64,000 nucleotides of DNA from Mariniflexile litorale (GCF_031128465.2 NZ_CP155618.1:4392501-4456500); one strand, 5' to 3'; positions 1-9,433 are shown, counted from the first letter of the stretch. Numbers and translations: made by a program. The notes: a model not told the origin generated them from the letters alone.

Positions 1-111
1 TATAGCTTATTAAGAATAAAACAGCCTCTTTCTTCTTGAACCAAGTAAGTCACTGAACCTCCTGTTTTCTGGAAAAATAGATTATATTTGGGCTTCAACT
101 AATAAACTATT

Positions 112-2613
112 ATGGAAGGTTTTCTATTTTTAATTATCTTAGTATTACTTGTAATAATTCTTTCAAAGAACAGTTCACATAACAAAGACATTAAAAGTTC
201 CATTGAGGATATAAATGAAAAGCTAAATCAATTAAAAAAGAGCTTATCTTCCCCTGAAAACATAACAGCAAGACCTACGGTAGATGTGAAGCCAACTCCA
301 AAAGTTGAGCCCGTAATAATAAAACCGGTTGAACAAAAACCAATTATTATTGAACCTAAGCCTATTGTTGCAGATGCTATTTCTAAGCCTATTGCTGTAC
401 CAAAACCGGTTCATATTACTGAACCAATAAAACCAAAAACTCCTGTAATTCCTCAAAAATCATGGTTTGAAACTTTTAAAGAAAAGAATCCCGATTTAGA
501 AAAATTTATTGGTGAGAATCTTATTAATAAAATTGGGATTCTAATTTTAGTTTTAGGGATCAGTTTTTTTGTGAAATACGCTATTGATAAAAACTGGATT
601 AACGAATACGCTCGTGTTGGAATCGGTATTTTATGTGGATCGCTGGTAATGGGAATTGCCCACAAACTCAAAAAAAACTATGCTGCATTTAGTTCGGTCA
701 TGGTTGCTGGCGCTATCAGTATCTTTTATTTCACCATTGCCATTGCGTTTCATGAATACCAGTTGTTCAACCAAACCGTGGCGTTTATTATCATGGTTGT
801 TATTACCGCATTTAGTGTTTTAATTTCGGTCGCTTATAATAGACAAGAGCTCGCTGTTCTATCCCTAATTGGTGGTTTTGCTGTGCCTTTTATGGTAAGT
901 ACAGGAAGTGGTAATTACATGGTGCTATTCACATATATTGCCATTTTAAATATAGGAATTTTAGCTATTTCGTATTTCAAAAAATGGAAAGTTGTTACTA
1001 TATTGTCTTTCATTTTTACCACCTTACTTTTCTTTTCATGGGTTGTAAAAGAATTATTTAGCAACACCTTACCACATGCTGGTGCGCTTGCCTTTGCAAC
1101 ATTGTTTTATTTTATATTTAATATCACCATTGTATTAAATAATCTTAGAAACAAAGGTACTTTCTCCATTATTGAATATGGAATTCTAATAGCAAACACC
1201 TTCTTTTTCTTCGGAATTGGATTAACTATTATTCACGATTGGGAACTTCAAATTAAAGGTGTTTTCACACTTTCACTTGCGCTATACAACCTTGTTTATG
1301 CTATTATTCTTTATAAAAAATTCGGATTAGATAAAAACTCCATTTATCTATTAATAGGCTTAACATTAACCTTCGTAACCTTGACGATTCCCATCCAATT
1401 TAAAGGAAATTACATCACAGTGTTTTGGGCTGCCGAAGCGGTTTTATTGTTCTGGTTATCACAAAAATCAAAGATCAATGGTTTTAAATATGGTGCTATT
1501 GCAGTACAAGGTTTAAGTATAATTAGCTTGATGATTGATTGGGTACAGGCCTACGATATGTATAATGAACCCTCATTACAGCTTATTTTAAATCCTATAT
1601 TTATTACAGGTATTGTTGTATTGACGGCATTAATAGCCACCTATTTTATTATTAAAAAGGAAACTGTCAATTTTAAAGTTTTAGGTTTTGATTTAGACCT
1701 TTCACTTTACAAAAATTTGCTTTTAATTGCAGCAGTTGGTATTGGTTATTTAGTTGGTATTCTAGAAATTATTTATCAATCAAATCAATATATTTCCAAC
1801 CAAGCTTCTGCCCTTTCATTTGCAATCACTTATCATTTTATATTTAGTGCTGCGTTAGTATTCTTTGGTTTAAAAAACAAAAGCAATCGCTTCAAAAAGT
1901 TTGTTTTGTTATTGGCTCTAGTAAATATTGCACTCTATTGTGTTATATTTTACCGACTTTCTTCAAACGAAATGGCTGTAAATTATAATTTACAATTAAC
2001 ATACAATTATGCCTTTTTGTTTCATTATATTATTTTGGCGTGCATGGTTTACTTCGGTATTTGTTTACTAAATCATGCAAAAGAAAAACCTGTATTTGGC
2101 TTTTTACAGTCTAAAGTCGCTCTTTGGCTATTTGCTATGACATTAGTATATGTTTTTAGTAATGAAGTTATTATTCATAGTTTAAAATTAGCACCACAAT
2201 TGGTTGATGTTACTCAGTTAGAAACTAATTACCCCGCTAAAAATGTTAATGATGTTTATTATGATGACTACAATAGAACGAGTTTTATTAGTGATGAATT
2301 TAATGATGTTAAGCGTCAAGTCATTAAAATAGGGTACCCCATTTTGTGGGGTATTTTATCATTTATATTTCTAATTATAGGAATTAAAAAACAATGGAAA
2401 CAACTGCGTATTATATCGCTTTCACTTTTAGGAATCACGATTGTAAAACTATTTGCTTATGATATTAACAATGTATCAGAAACAGGAAAAATAATTGCAT
2501 TCATTCTTTTAGGGGTTCTTGTTTTAGTAATCTCTTTTGTATATCAAAAAATAAAAAAATTAGTTGTAGAAGAAGATGTAGATCATTCTAAAAACCCAGA
2601 CACCCATGTATAA
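112..2613 (+). CDS. DUF2339 multi-pass membrane protein
   Basis: This 833 aa protein looks like a DUF2339 predicted membrane protein; the biochemical role of the family is not known. An N-terminal hydrophobic segment (about residues 3-18) is followed by a short charged coiled-coil-like stretch and a proline/lysine-rich linker (about 50-125). From about residue 130 to the end there are many hydrophobic segments, roughly twenty, consistent with an inner-membrane protein. The first transmembrane block carries a conserved-looking G-NLINKIGILILVLG pattern. The gene overlaps the following DUF3999 gene by 8 bp, so the two are translationally coupled. A TATATTTG box at 83-90 upstream resembles a Bacteroidota -7 element, but I see no clean -33 element. 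Confidence 0.8.
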   Translation: MEGFLFLIILVLLVIILSKNSSHNKDIKSSIEDINEKLNQLKKSLSSPENITARPTVDVKPTPKVEPVIIKPVEQKPIIIEPKPIVADAISKPIAVPKPVHITEPIKPKTPVIPQKSWFETFKEKNPDLEKFIGENLINKIGILILVLGISFFVKYAIDKNWINEYARVGIGILCGSLVMGIAHKLKKNYAAFSSVMVAGAISIFYFTIAIAFHEYQLFNQTVAFIIMVVITAFSVLISVAYNRQELAVLSLIGGFAVPFMVSTGSGNYMVLFTYIAILNIGILAISYFKKWKVVTILSFIFTTLLFFSWVVKELFSNTLPHAGALAFATLFYFIFNITIVLNNLRNKGTFSIIEYGILIANTFFFFGIGLTIIHDWELQIKGVFTLSLALYNLVYAIILYKKFGLDKNSIYLLIGLTLTFVTLTIPIQFKGNYITVFWAAEAVLLFWLSQKSKINGFKYGAIAVQGLSIISLMIDWVQAYDMYNEPSLQLILNPIFITGIVVLTALIATYFIIKKETVNFKVLGFDLDLSLYKNLLLIAAVGIGYLVGILEIIYQSNQYISNQASALSFAITYHFIFSAALVFFGLKNKSNRFKKFVLLLALVNIALYCVIFYRLSSNEMAVNYNLQLTYNYAFLFHYIILACMVYFGICLLNHAKEKPVFGFLQSKVALWLFAMTLVYVFSNEVIIHSLKLAPQLVDVTQLETNYPAKNVNDVYYDDYNRTSFISDEFNDVKRQVIKIGYPILWGILSFIFLIIGIKKQWKQLRIISLSLLGITIVKLFAYDINNVSETGKIIAFILLGVLVLVISFVYQKIKKLVVEEDVDHSKNPDTHV

Positions 2614-3826
2614 ACAGTTACTTAATATATTTATATTACTTTCAACAGTTACCATGTTTTCTCAAAACTACAGAGGAACCATTTCTGAAATTAATCAAAG
2701 TGGATTTCACAAAATATTGCTTTCTCCTGAAATTCGTTCGGCAAGTGCATCGAATACCAATTATTTTAGAATTATAGATGGTAACACAAATGAAGTGCCT
2801 TATGTACTGTTAAATGATAAAAGTACTGTACAATCTTCATACAAACCGTTCACTTTCGATGCTGTAAATAATACAAAAGATTCTATTTCTTCTATTATTA
2901 TTGAAAATAAAAACAAGTTAAAACTTGATCATTTTACCTTCAAAATCGCCAATACAAAAGTTAAAAAAACCTATACAATAAGCGGTAGCAATGATAAAAA
3001 TGAATGGTATGGTTTAGCTACGAATCAGGTATTTTATGGTTTAAATGAAGCTGAAAAAACAACGGTAGAACAGACGTTTTCATTTCCGCTAACCGATTAT
3101 GCATTTATAAAATTTGAATTCAATAACAAAGAATCACTACCACTTCAAATTCTAAATATTGGTACTTATGAAAATCAGTTATCAACGGTTGAACAAGTAG
3201 AGATTACCGATTTTAAAATAAAGAACAAAACTAATAAAGAAAAGAAAACTTCACAATTAACTGTCACTTTCACTATGCCGCAACACCTTGAAAGTATGGT
3301 TTTTGATATTGAAAATGATGTGTTTCTACGTGAAGCAAAAATTTTAGTAAATAGAACCAGAGCTATCAAAAAAAGAACAGAAAACTACCAAGAAAATATT
3401 TTTAATTTTGAATTGCATTCTGGTACTCATAATACTTTTGAATTACCTTATGTTTTTGAAAAAGAGATCGTTATTGAAATTGAAAACAATGATAATCCGC
3501 CATTAAATATTAAGCATATAAAATTCTATCAAAAGCCACTTTATGTTATTTGTAATTTTAAAAATGGTGAAACTTACGAAGCTATTATAGACACCACATT
3601 ACAAAAACCCATTTACGATTTGGTTAATTTTAAGGCTTCTTTTAATACCGATTTACCTGAGGCAACAATTACTAATTTCAGTAAAATAAAAACTCAAAAT
3701 AAAGCTTCTGAAAATAAATCATTTTGGGAAACTAATGCTTTTATGTGGCTTTGCATTATATTGGCAATAGTGGTTATTAGCTATTTTGCTTTGGGTTTAC
3801 TTAAGGATTTAAAGAAACAAAATTAA
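2606..3826 (+). CDS. DUF3999-like exported, membrane-anchored protein
   Basis: 406 aa with an N-terminal signal peptide (residues 1 to about 20, ending FSQ) and one C-terminal transmembrane helix (about 377-397) followed by a short Lys-rich tail. This is the layout of DUF3999 proteins: a periplasmic beta-rich body held by a C-terminal helix. Its start lies inside the end of the DUF2339 gene (8 bp overlap). DUF2339 and DUF3999 genes are commonly adjacent, so the two products probably act together in the envelope. No catalytic motif is recognisable. The family call rests on neighbourhood plus overall pattern, so the coordinates are more certain than the name. Confidence 0.72.
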   Translation: MYKQLLNIFILLSTVTMFSQNYRGTISEINQSGFHKILLSPEIRSASASNTNYFRIIDGNTNEVPYVLLNDKSTVQSSYKPFTFDAVNNTKDSISSIIIENKNKLKLDHFTFKIANTKVKKTYTISGSNDKNEWYGLATNQVFYGLNEAEKTTVEQTFSFPLTDYAFIKFEFNNKESLPLQILNIGTYENQLSTVEQVEITDFKIKNKTNKEKKTSQLTVTFTMPQHLESMVFDIENDVFLREAKILVNRTRAIKKRTENYQENIFNFELHSGTHNTFELPYVFEKEIVIEIENNDNPPLNIKHIKFYQKPLYVICNFKNGETYEAIIDTTLQKPIYDLVNFKASFNTDLPEATITNFSKIKTQNKASENKSFWETNAFMWLCIILAIVVISYFALGLLKDLKKQN

Positions 3827-3884
3827 TTTCATTCAGCTCTTATCAACAAGAAAGACAACAAAACCTTACTTTAAGTAAATTTTA

Positions 3885-3916
3885 TTTGTCCATATGTAAA
3901 GTTTGTTTTACTTTTG
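3885..3916 (+). promoter_or_regulatory. Bacteroidota-type promoter
   Basis: TTTG at 3885-3888 and TACTTTTG at 3909-3916 are separated by 20 bp, matching the TTTG/TAnnTTTG consensus. Initiation would be near 3922, about 34 nt before the ATG at 3956 of the small membrane protein gene. Confidence 0.6.
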
Positions 3917-3955
3917 ATTTATCAATCATATAAATCAATCTTAAAACGAATCATT

Positions 3956-4420
3956 ATGAAAACAAATTATTTATTACCTCACAAGTATAAAAAACTTGGT
4001 TGGACATTATTATCATTAGGAATTATTTCTTTTATAATATTAGGCAGTACACAATATGAGGGCGGTTTTTTTGAAATAAAAGTATTGTCTATATTTAATT
4101 ATGACTATACTAACAAGACCTTTTTTAAAATAATAAAAGATGATATACGTAATGAAGTCATATCAATTTTAATAATCGTAGGAGGTCTACTTGTCGGTTT
4201 TACTAAAGAAAAAATTGAAGATGAGTTCATTTACAAATTGAGAAATGATTCTTTAGTATGGGCTTTTATTCTCAATTATACAATTCTGTTAATTACAATT
4301 CTTTTTATTTACGGTGGAGATTTTTTTGAAGTAATGATGTATAACATATTCACACCTTTAATTTTCTTTATTATTCGCTTCAATTTTTTAAAATATAAAT
4401 CGAGAAGTCATGAAGAATAA
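3956..4420 (+). CDS. small four-helix membrane protein, function unknown
   Basis: 154 aa from the ATG at 3956. An upstream in-frame TTG at 3914 is rejected because it lies inside the -7 promoter box. About four hydrophobic segments are visible, starting near residues 15, 60, 95 and 120, with a charged loop (about 75-92) between the second and third. I do not recognise a family with certainty. The gene overlaps the next gene, an XRE regulator, by 11 bp. A small membrane protein coupled to a compact XRE repressor is a recurring two-gene arrangement, and the membrane protein may be the regulator's target or partner; that is inference. Confidence 0.7.
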   Translation: MKTNYLLPHKYKKLGWTLLSLGIISFIILGSTQYEGGFFEIKVLSIFNYDYTNKTFFKIIKDDIRNEVISILIIVGGLLVGFTKEKIEDEFIYKLRNDSLVWAFILNYTILLITILFIYGGDFFEVMMYNIFTPLIFFIIRFNFLKYKSRSHEE

Positions 4421-4610
4421 TATAAAAGTACAACGCGCCATTCATGATATGACCCAAGCGGATTTAGCCGATAAAATTGGTGTGAGTAGACAAACCATAA
4501 ATGCTATGGAGAAAAACAAGTACGTGCCTTCCACAGTGTTATCTTTAAAAATTGCAAAGCTATTCGAAGTCCCACTTGAAGGTATTTTCTTTTTAGAGGA
4601 TGAAGACTAA
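4410..4610 (+). CDS. compact XRE-family transcriptional regulator
   Basis: 66 aa and essentially only a Cro/C1-type helix-turn-helix domain. The recognition region around residues 14-34 (QADLADKIGVSRQTINAMEK) and the closing ALKIAKLFEVPLE-like helix are typical of short YgzD/YozG-type regulators. There is no effector domain. It starts inside the preceding membrane-protein gene (11 bp overlap), so expression is coupled and autoregulation of the promoter at 3885-3916 is plausible. A strong hairpin follows at 4616-4653. Confidence 0.88.
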   Translation: MKNNIKVQRAIHDMTQADLADKIGVSRQTINAMEKNKYVPSTVLSLKIAKLFEVPLEGIFFLEDED

Positions 4611-4615
4611 AAACT

Positions 4616-4653
4616 AACAAACCTCACAGATTTTAAAACCTGTGAGGTTTGTT
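4616..4653. terminator. bidirectional hairpin terminator
   Basis: Perfect 14-bp inverted repeat (AACAAACCTCACAG at 4616-4629, its complement at 4640-4653) around a 10-nt loop. It lies between the plus-strand XRE gene and the minus-strand DUF2911 gene and could terminate both. Confidence 0.8.
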
Positions 4654-4687
4654 TAAAATATTAAGATATAATCCAAAACCAATTAAA

Positions 4688-5545
4688 TTACATCGATCCC
4701 CATTCTTTTAAAGAGTCTTGATTCATTTTTACATAATCGGCATTTCCAGCTTTTTCCGCCGCTGCTAATGATTTTTTTGCAGCAGCAATAGCACCTTTTT
4801 TGTCTCCAGCTTTGGCATATATTAACGATTGTTTTCTTAATTGCCAAAAAGCAACCTTATCGCCTGCCATGCTTATAGCCTTATCAACCCACTCTTTTGC
4901 TTGTTTAATATCTTTTCCTTCTTCTAAATAATAAACCGCAGCAGCATAATAATCGTTGCCTGTAGGGGTTCCATTCATGACATCATTAATACTAGTAAGC
5001 ACCATTTCATCTGTTGGAACTTCAATTTTAACCCCAACATATATACTTTCCCACATCATCCCTAAAACAGCAGAACCACTAGTTAAATCATCAAAGGTCA
5101 TAGTGAAAGTTTCTATTTTAACTGGCAAAGGGTAAAGCTCTGCAGTTACTCTAGCAGCCACTTTAGACTCATCCCATTCTTTTGGTGTTCCACCATTTGA
5201 CGCGTCAGTATAAAATACCACATTCCAAGAAGTTTCGTTTGGTGTTGCGTAAATAGCATAACTTCCGGCTTTTAAGGTATTGCCTCCTATGGTTACATCT
5301 GTACTAAATGTAATTTTAGTATTGGCATTAGCTCCCAAACGCCAAAGTTTACCATAAGGCACTAAATTACCAAAAATAACACGATCTCTCATAGATGGTC
5401 TAGAGTATTCTAAGGTCACATCGGTCAAACCTACCTTTTGTTCTAATTTACTAAAAGGACTTGGTTGAGGTGTTGCAATTTGTGCATTAACAGAAAATGT
5501 GGCTGTTATTGCTAATAAAATTAATAGTAGTTTTTTCATTTTCAA
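4688..5545 (-). CDS. DUF2911 exported protein with C-terminal helical repeat
   Basis: 285 aa. A signal peptide (residues 1 to about 21, ending VNA) precedes a DUF2911 domain at about 28-175, recognised by the SPxSKLEQKVGLTDVTLEYSRPSMRDR opening pattern and the LWRLGANANT segment. The C-terminal part (about 195-285) is alpha-helical with TPR-like spacing (YYLEEGKDIKQAKEWVDKA, then AKKSLAAAEKAG). The role of DUF2911 is unknown; it is common in Bacteroidota and presumably periplasmic or outer-membrane associated. The gene is monocistronic and converges on the XRE gene across the hairpin at 4616-4653. Confidence 0.85.
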   Translation of the reverse strand: MKMKKLLLILLAITATFSVNAQIATPQPSPFSKLEQKVGLTDVTLEYSRPSMRDRVIFGNLVPYGKLWRLGANANTKITFSTDVTIGGNTLKAGSYAIYATPNETSWNVVFYTDASNGGTPKEWDESKVAARVTAELYPLPVKIETFTMTFDDLTSGSAVLGMMWESIYVGVKIEVPTDEMVLTSINDVMNGTPTGNDYYAAAVYYLEEGKDIKQAKEWVDKAISMAGDKVAFWQLRKQSLIYAKAGDKKGAIAAAKKSLAAAEKAGNADYVKMNQDSLKEWGSM

Positions 5546-5649
5546 ATATTTTATTTATGTTTTTTATATATGATATAAATTTAATCAATACATAGCCCTG
5601 AAATGTTAATAAAAGCTTAAATTAAGATGATTGGAGTTCATTTTATTAC

Positions 5650-6351
5650 TTATTTGCCTTTTAACTGCCTCATAATGTCTTCCATCATTTCAACTTGTAC
5701 TTGTTGAATAGTTAGTAGTTCTTGCTGCTGGTGAACAATTAAATGGTCAATTTTTTCGTGTAACATCCTTATTTCTAATTCCGATTTTAAATTTACCATA
5801 TAATCTTGTTTAGACCGCTCTCTATCTTTAACTTCTTGTCTGTTTTGACTCATCATAATTACAGGCGCTTGCAAGGCTGCTAAACAGGACAGTATTAAAT
5901 TTAATAATATAAATGGATACGGATCGAAAGCTTTACCAGCTAAAAAAATGATGTTAACCAGCATCCAAACAAAAATAAAGATTCCGAAAATACTTATAAA
6001 CTTCCAGCTCCCGCCAAAAGAAGCCATTTTATCTGCCAGTTTTTGTCCAAAAGTAAAGTTAGAAATATCAGATTCAATTTCAATTTTACTAGAAATGGTT
6101 TCTTGGTTTTGTAATGTTTTTAAAACATCGGCTTCTAACTCATTTAATTCGCCTACTTCTTTCATTAAATATGCTGCAATATATTTTTGCCTGTATTGAT
6201 TTAACTCCACTAAAGCGATAGTACCTTTTGAATTGAATTCGGGATGTTCTTTTTTTATTAAGTCAAAAATTGACTTTCGTATTGTTTTTGCATGAACCTT
6301 TTCACTCTCTTGAAATTCTGTTTTAGAAATACTACTTATAAATGTTTTCAT
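5650..6351 (-). CDS. DUF1003 membrane protein
   Basis: 233 aa. The DUF1003 core is at about 105-190: two transmembrane helices separated by the hallmark FDPYPFILLNL segment and followed by LQAPVIMMSQNRQ and a basic, Arg/Asp-rich stretch (KDRERSKQDY). A charged N-terminal cytoplasmic region (1-100) precedes it, and a Gln-rich coiled-coil tail (about 195-233) ends it. The function of DUF1003 is not established. The gene is transcribed divergently from the hydrolase gene at 6438, with 86 bp between the start codons. Confidence 0.85.
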   Translation of the reverse strand: MKTFISSISKTEFQESEKVHAKTIRKSIFDLIKKEHPEFNSKGTIALVELNQYRQKYIAAYLMKEVGELNELEADVLKTLQNQETISSKIEIESDISNFTFGQKLADKMASFGGSWKFISIFGIFIFVWMLVNIIFLAGKAFDPYPFILLNLILSCLAALQAPVIMMSQNRQEVKDRERSKQDYMVNLKSELEIRMLHEKIDHLIVHQQQELLTIQQVQVEMMEDIMRQLKGK

Positions 6352-6364
6352 CTTTAAATATTAG

Positions 6365-6394
6365 TTGGGTATTATAATTTAACACTTACTTTTG
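6365..6394 (+). promoter_or_regulatory. Bacteroidota-type promoter for the hydrolase gene
   Basis: TTG at 6365-6367 and TACTTTTG at 6387-6394 with a 19-bp spacer match the TTG/TAnnTTTG consensus. The start codon at 6438 lies 43 nt after the -7 box. Confidence 0.6.
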
Positions 6395-6437
6395 CACAAA
6401 TTTTGAACACTATCAAATTATATATTTTTTAGACAAT

Positions 6438-7337
6438 ATGAATCAAAAAATCATTACAATTTTTATATTATTTTCATCATTTATAACGATGGCACAGAGT
6501 CGATATATAGATAGAGTTTTTGATAGTATTTCCTCTAAAACATTTACATATTCTATAAGAGATAAAGATACTTTAAAATTAGATATTTATCAACCAGTAA
6601 ATGATTCGATACTTAGCAGACCTCTTTTTGTTATCATACATGGAGGCGGATTTACTTCTGGAGAAAGAAACGATAATTCTTTAATTTATTTGGCCGAAAA
6701 TATTGCTAAAAAAGGATTTGTTGTAGCCTCAGTTGATTATAGATTAGTAAAAAACAAACCCATTAATTGTAGTTATCCAGCAACTGATAAAGTAAAAGCA
6801 TTCTCTAACGCTGCTGAAGATTTACTAAACGCCTTACAATATCTTGTTAAACGAAAAAACACATTTCTAATAGATGATAGTAAAATAATTTTATTTGGAG
6901 TTAGTGCAGGTGGTGAAACTGCTTTAAACATTATTTACAATAGAGAAGTTGTTGTAAAGAATAAAGAACTTTATAAAGATATTAGGCCAGCTGGAGTTAT
7001 TTCACTTTCTGGCGCCATATTTAAACCAGATTTAATAACTAAAGAAAACGCCGTACCAACAGTATTATATCATGGAATTAACGATAAAGTTGTTCCATAC
7101 AATACAAGTTCTCACCAATCTTGCTTACCTACTTCGCCTGGTTTTTTATTGTTAAGTGGTTCTAAAAATATTTCTGAGAAATTAGAAATCAATAACACTA
7201 GTTTTCTCCTTTATAGCTATTTAAACAAAGGACACGACATTTTTAATCTACCAATTGACGATTTTTACCAAGCTTTCATATTTATGAATAAAACAGTCTT
7301 TAATAAAAAATTCTACCAAGCTAAAATCACACAATAG
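6438..7337 (+). CDS. exported alpha/beta hydrolase (BD-FAE/carboxylesterase-like)
   Basis: 299 aa with a signal peptide (1-20, ending MAQ). It has the features of an esterase of the alpha/beta-hydrolase fold: an oxyanion HGGGF motif at 68-72, a nucleophile elbow GVSAGG with Ser156, a probable catalytic Asp216 (in GINDKVVPY) and His266 (in NKGHDIF). This resembles the BD-FAE/COG0657 esterases. The substrate cannot be read from the sequence. It is a single gene with its own promoter at 6365-6394 and is not linked to the pectin genes 20 kb away. Confidence 0.82.
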   Translation: MNQKIITIFILFSSFITMAQSRYIDRVFDSISSKTFTYSIRDKDTLKLDIYQPVNDSILSRPLFVIIHGGGFTSGERNDNSLIYLAENIAKKGFVVASVDYRLVKNKPINCSYPATDKVKAFSNAAEDLLNALQYLVKRKNTFLIDDSKIILFGVSAGGETALNIIYNREVVVKNKELYKDIRPAGVISLSGAIFKPDLITKENAVPTVLYHGINDKVVPYNTSSHQSCLPTSPGFLLLSGSKNISEKLEINNTSFLLYSYLNKGHDIFNLPIDDFYQAFIFMNKTVFNKKFYQAKITQ

Positions 7338-7400
7338 TACTTCTTTTTCTAAACGCCACATGGTTTTACCTTGTAACTAATCATGTACTTTGTTAAATTT

Positions 7401-7430
7401 TGTTTAATCTTTACATTGCAAGGTTAAACA
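7401..7430 (+). promoter_or_regulatory. candidate operator, TGTTTAA-N16-TTAAACA (copy 1)
   Basis: TGTTTAA at 7401-7407 and its inverse TTAAACA at 7424-7430 are separated by exactly 16 bp. It lies just upstream of a TATATTTG -7 box at 7436-7443 in front of the TetR-like gene. The same element with the same spacing occurs at 11012-11041, in front of the second transcription unit of this cluster. The binding protein is unknown; the adjacent TetR-like regulator is the obvious candidate. Confidence 0.6.
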
Positions 7431-7443
7431 TTTTGTATATTTG
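7416..7443 (+). promoter_or_regulatory. promoter of the regulator/kinase unit
   Basis: TATATTTG at 7436-7443 is a perfect TAnnTTTG -7 box. The best -33 match is TTG at 7416-7418 with a 17-bp spacer, so it overlaps the inverted repeat at 7401-7430. A protein bound to that repeat would block or remodel this promoter. Confidence 0.55.
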
Positions 7444-7460
7444 CTAAACAATTAGAAATC

Positions 7461-8117
7461 ATGGCAAAAAAGAAAGCAATTTTAGAAAATGACATCATCT
7501 CATTTTACATGGATTATGTTTTAGAAAAGAATGAAAATCCAAAATCAGTTTATGCATTTGCAAAAACAAACAATTTCGAAGAAGCTAAATTCTACGAATA
7601 TTTTGGTTCATTTGAAGCTATTGAAAAAATAATTTTTAAAAAATTTTTCGATAACACACTTTCAGCTTTAAATAAAAGTGATGAGTACATAGCGTTTGAT
7701 GCGAGAAATAAGCTCTTAAGTTTTTACTTTACTTTTTTTGAGACTTTAACAGCCAATAGAAGCTACGTTATATACGCACTGCACAAACATAAAAACACCT
7801 TAAAAAATTTAGCCTTACTCTCCGATTTAAAAAAGAGTTTTACAGACTTTATAAGCAATTTAAATATTGAAACCTTAGATATTAAGCAAGAACAACTTGA
7901 AAAAATCAAAAAGAGAGCATTGGAAGAATCGGCTTGGATACAATTACTTCTTACAATGAAATTCTGGATAGACGATACGTCGGCCTCTTTTGAAAAGACC
8001 GATATTTTTATAGAAAAATCGGTAAACACAAGTTTTGATGTTTTAAATATTGTCCCTTTAAAAAGCATCATTGACTTCGGGAAATTTATTTATAAGGAAA
8101 AAATACACAGAAGCTAA
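7461..8117 (+). CDS. TetR/AcrR-like transcriptional regulator
   Basis: 218 aa. The N-terminal 50 residues fit a degenerate TetR DNA-binding domain (helix 1 about 9-20, helix-turn-helix ending in the FYEYFGSFEAIEKIIFKKFF pattern typical of TetR helix 4 entry). The remainder is an all-helical ligand/dimerisation domain. It is 5 bp upstream of an AarF/ADCK kinase gene, so the two are co-transcribed. It heads a group of genes of photo-oxidative stress and photorepair type and is the only regulator in that group. Its promoter carries the inverted repeat at 7401-7430, which recurs upstream of 11123, so autoregulation and control of the second unit are plausible (inference). Confidence 0.78.
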   Translation: MAKKKAILENDIISFYMDYVLEKNENPKSVYAFAKTNNFEEAKFYEYFGSFEAIEKIIFKKFFDNTLSALNKSDEYIAFDARNKLLSFYFTFFETLTANRSYVIYALHKHKNTLKNLALLSDLKKSFTDFISNLNIETLDIKQEQLEKIKKRALEESAWIQLLLTMKFWIDDTSASFEKTDIFIEKSVNTSFDVLNIVPLKSIIDFGKFIYKEKIHRS

Positions 8118-8122
8118 AGCAT

Positions 8123-9433
8123 ATGAAAACTATAGATTCTATTCCTATTTCTAAAATACAACGTGCTTCTAAATTAGTTTCAACAGGAGCAAAAGTTGGG
8201 GTTAATTATTTAAAATATTACGGCGATAAATTAACCAAAACCGAAATCGAAGCAAGAGCGACATTAAATGAAAACAATGCAGAGGATATTTACGATAGCC
8301 TCAAACAACTTAAAGGTAGTGCCTTAAAAGTTGCACAAATGTTAAGCATGGATAAAAGCATCATGCCGCAGGCTTACGTGGAGAAGTTTTCGTTAGCACA
8401 ATTTTCAGTACCACCATTGTCTCCACCACTGGTATTAAAAACATTTAAAAATTATTTTGGTAAACTACCAAATGAATTATATGATTCCTTCAACACAACT
8501 TCTGTTAATGCTGCCAGTATCGGTCAGGTACATATTGCAACAAAAAATGGGAAAAAACTTGCTGTGAAAATCCAATATCCAGGAGTTGCACAAAGTATTG
8601 CATCCGATTTAGCTTTAGTAAAACCTATCGCTATGAAAATGTTTAATATCAAAGGAAAAGACTCGGATAAGTACTTTAAAGAAGTTGAAGGAAAGTTAAT
8701 TGAGGAAACAAATTATGTATTGGAAATGGAACAAAGTAAAGAAATATCTTCTGCTTGTTCACACATTCCAAATCTATTCTTTCCTCAATATTATGAGGAA
8801 TTATCATCCGATAGAATTATTACCATGGATTATATGGAAGGTGAGCATCTTTCCGAATTTACGACACACAACAAAAATCAAGAAATTGCTAATAAATTAG
8901 GACAAGCACTTTGGGATTTTTACATGTTTCAAATTCATAAACTACAAAAAGTTCATGCCGATCCACATCCTGGAAATTTTCTTGTTTCAAGAGATAACGA
9001 GTTAATTGCTTTAGATTTTGGTTGTATGAAAACAATCCCTAATGAGTTTTACATCCCTTATTTTGAATTAGCAAAGCCTGAAAACATAACCAATAAAAAA
9101 TACTTTGTAGCTAAATTATATGAATTAGAAATACTTCGTGAAGACGATTCCCAAGAAGAATTAAAATTTTTCACAAACATGTTTCATGAATTATTAAGCT
9201 TATTCACCCAACCTTTTCAAGCAGAAACTTTTGATTTTTCAAACGCAGATTTCTTTGGAAAGATAACAGAATTAGGACAGCGCTATTCCAAAAATACCGA
9301 ATTACGTAAAATGAATGGAAATCGTGGTTCCAAACATTTTATTTATATGAACCGAACGTTTTTTGGTTTATATAATTTGATGTTTGATTTAAAAGCAAAA
9401 GATATAAAAATCAACAATTATAAAAATTTATAA
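8123..9433 (+). CDS. ABC1/ADCK (AarF/UbiB) atypical kinase family protein
   Basis: 436 aa. It shows the atypical kinase hallmarks of the UbiB/ADCK family: a KxGQ-like N-terminal motif (here KVAQM near residue 73, Gly replaced by Ala), an Ala-rich nucleotide loop NAASIGQVH (about 133-141), the VAIK-type Lys in AVKIQYPG, the catalytic-loop signature HADPHPGNF and the metal-binding ALDFG. Family members support isoprenoid-quinone or lipid homeostasis through ATPase rather than protein-kinase activity. It lies 5 bp after the TetR-like gene and about 125 bp before an SDR-DUF2867 gene. In this context a role in membrane quinone or lipid protection under oxidative stress is likely but unproven. Confidence 0.9.
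   Translation: MKTIDSIPISKIQRASKLVSTGAKVGVNYLKYYGDKLTKTEIEARATLNENNAEDIYDSLKQLKGSALKVAQMLSMDKSIMPQAYVEKFSLAQFSVPPLSPPLVLKTFKNYFGKLPNELYDSFNTTSVNAASIGQVHIATKNGKKLAVKIQYPGVAQSIASDLALVKPIAMKMFNIKGKDSDKYFKEVEGKLIEETNYVLEMEQSKEISSACSHIPNLFFPQYYEELSSDRIITMDYMEGEHLSEFTTHNKNQEIANKLGQALWDFYMFQIHKLQKVHADPHPGNFLVSRDNELIALDFGCMKTIPNEFYIPYFELAKPENITNKKYFVAKLYELEILREDDSQEELKFFTNMFHELLSLFTQPFQAETFDFSNADFFGKITELGQRYSKNTELRKMNGNRGSKHFIYMNRTFFGLYNLMFDLKAKDIKINNYKNL

Noticed and set aside
1-111. Possible end of a gene at the left edge
   Set aside because: No frame is open long enough on either strand; only a -7-like TATATTTG at 83-90 is credible.
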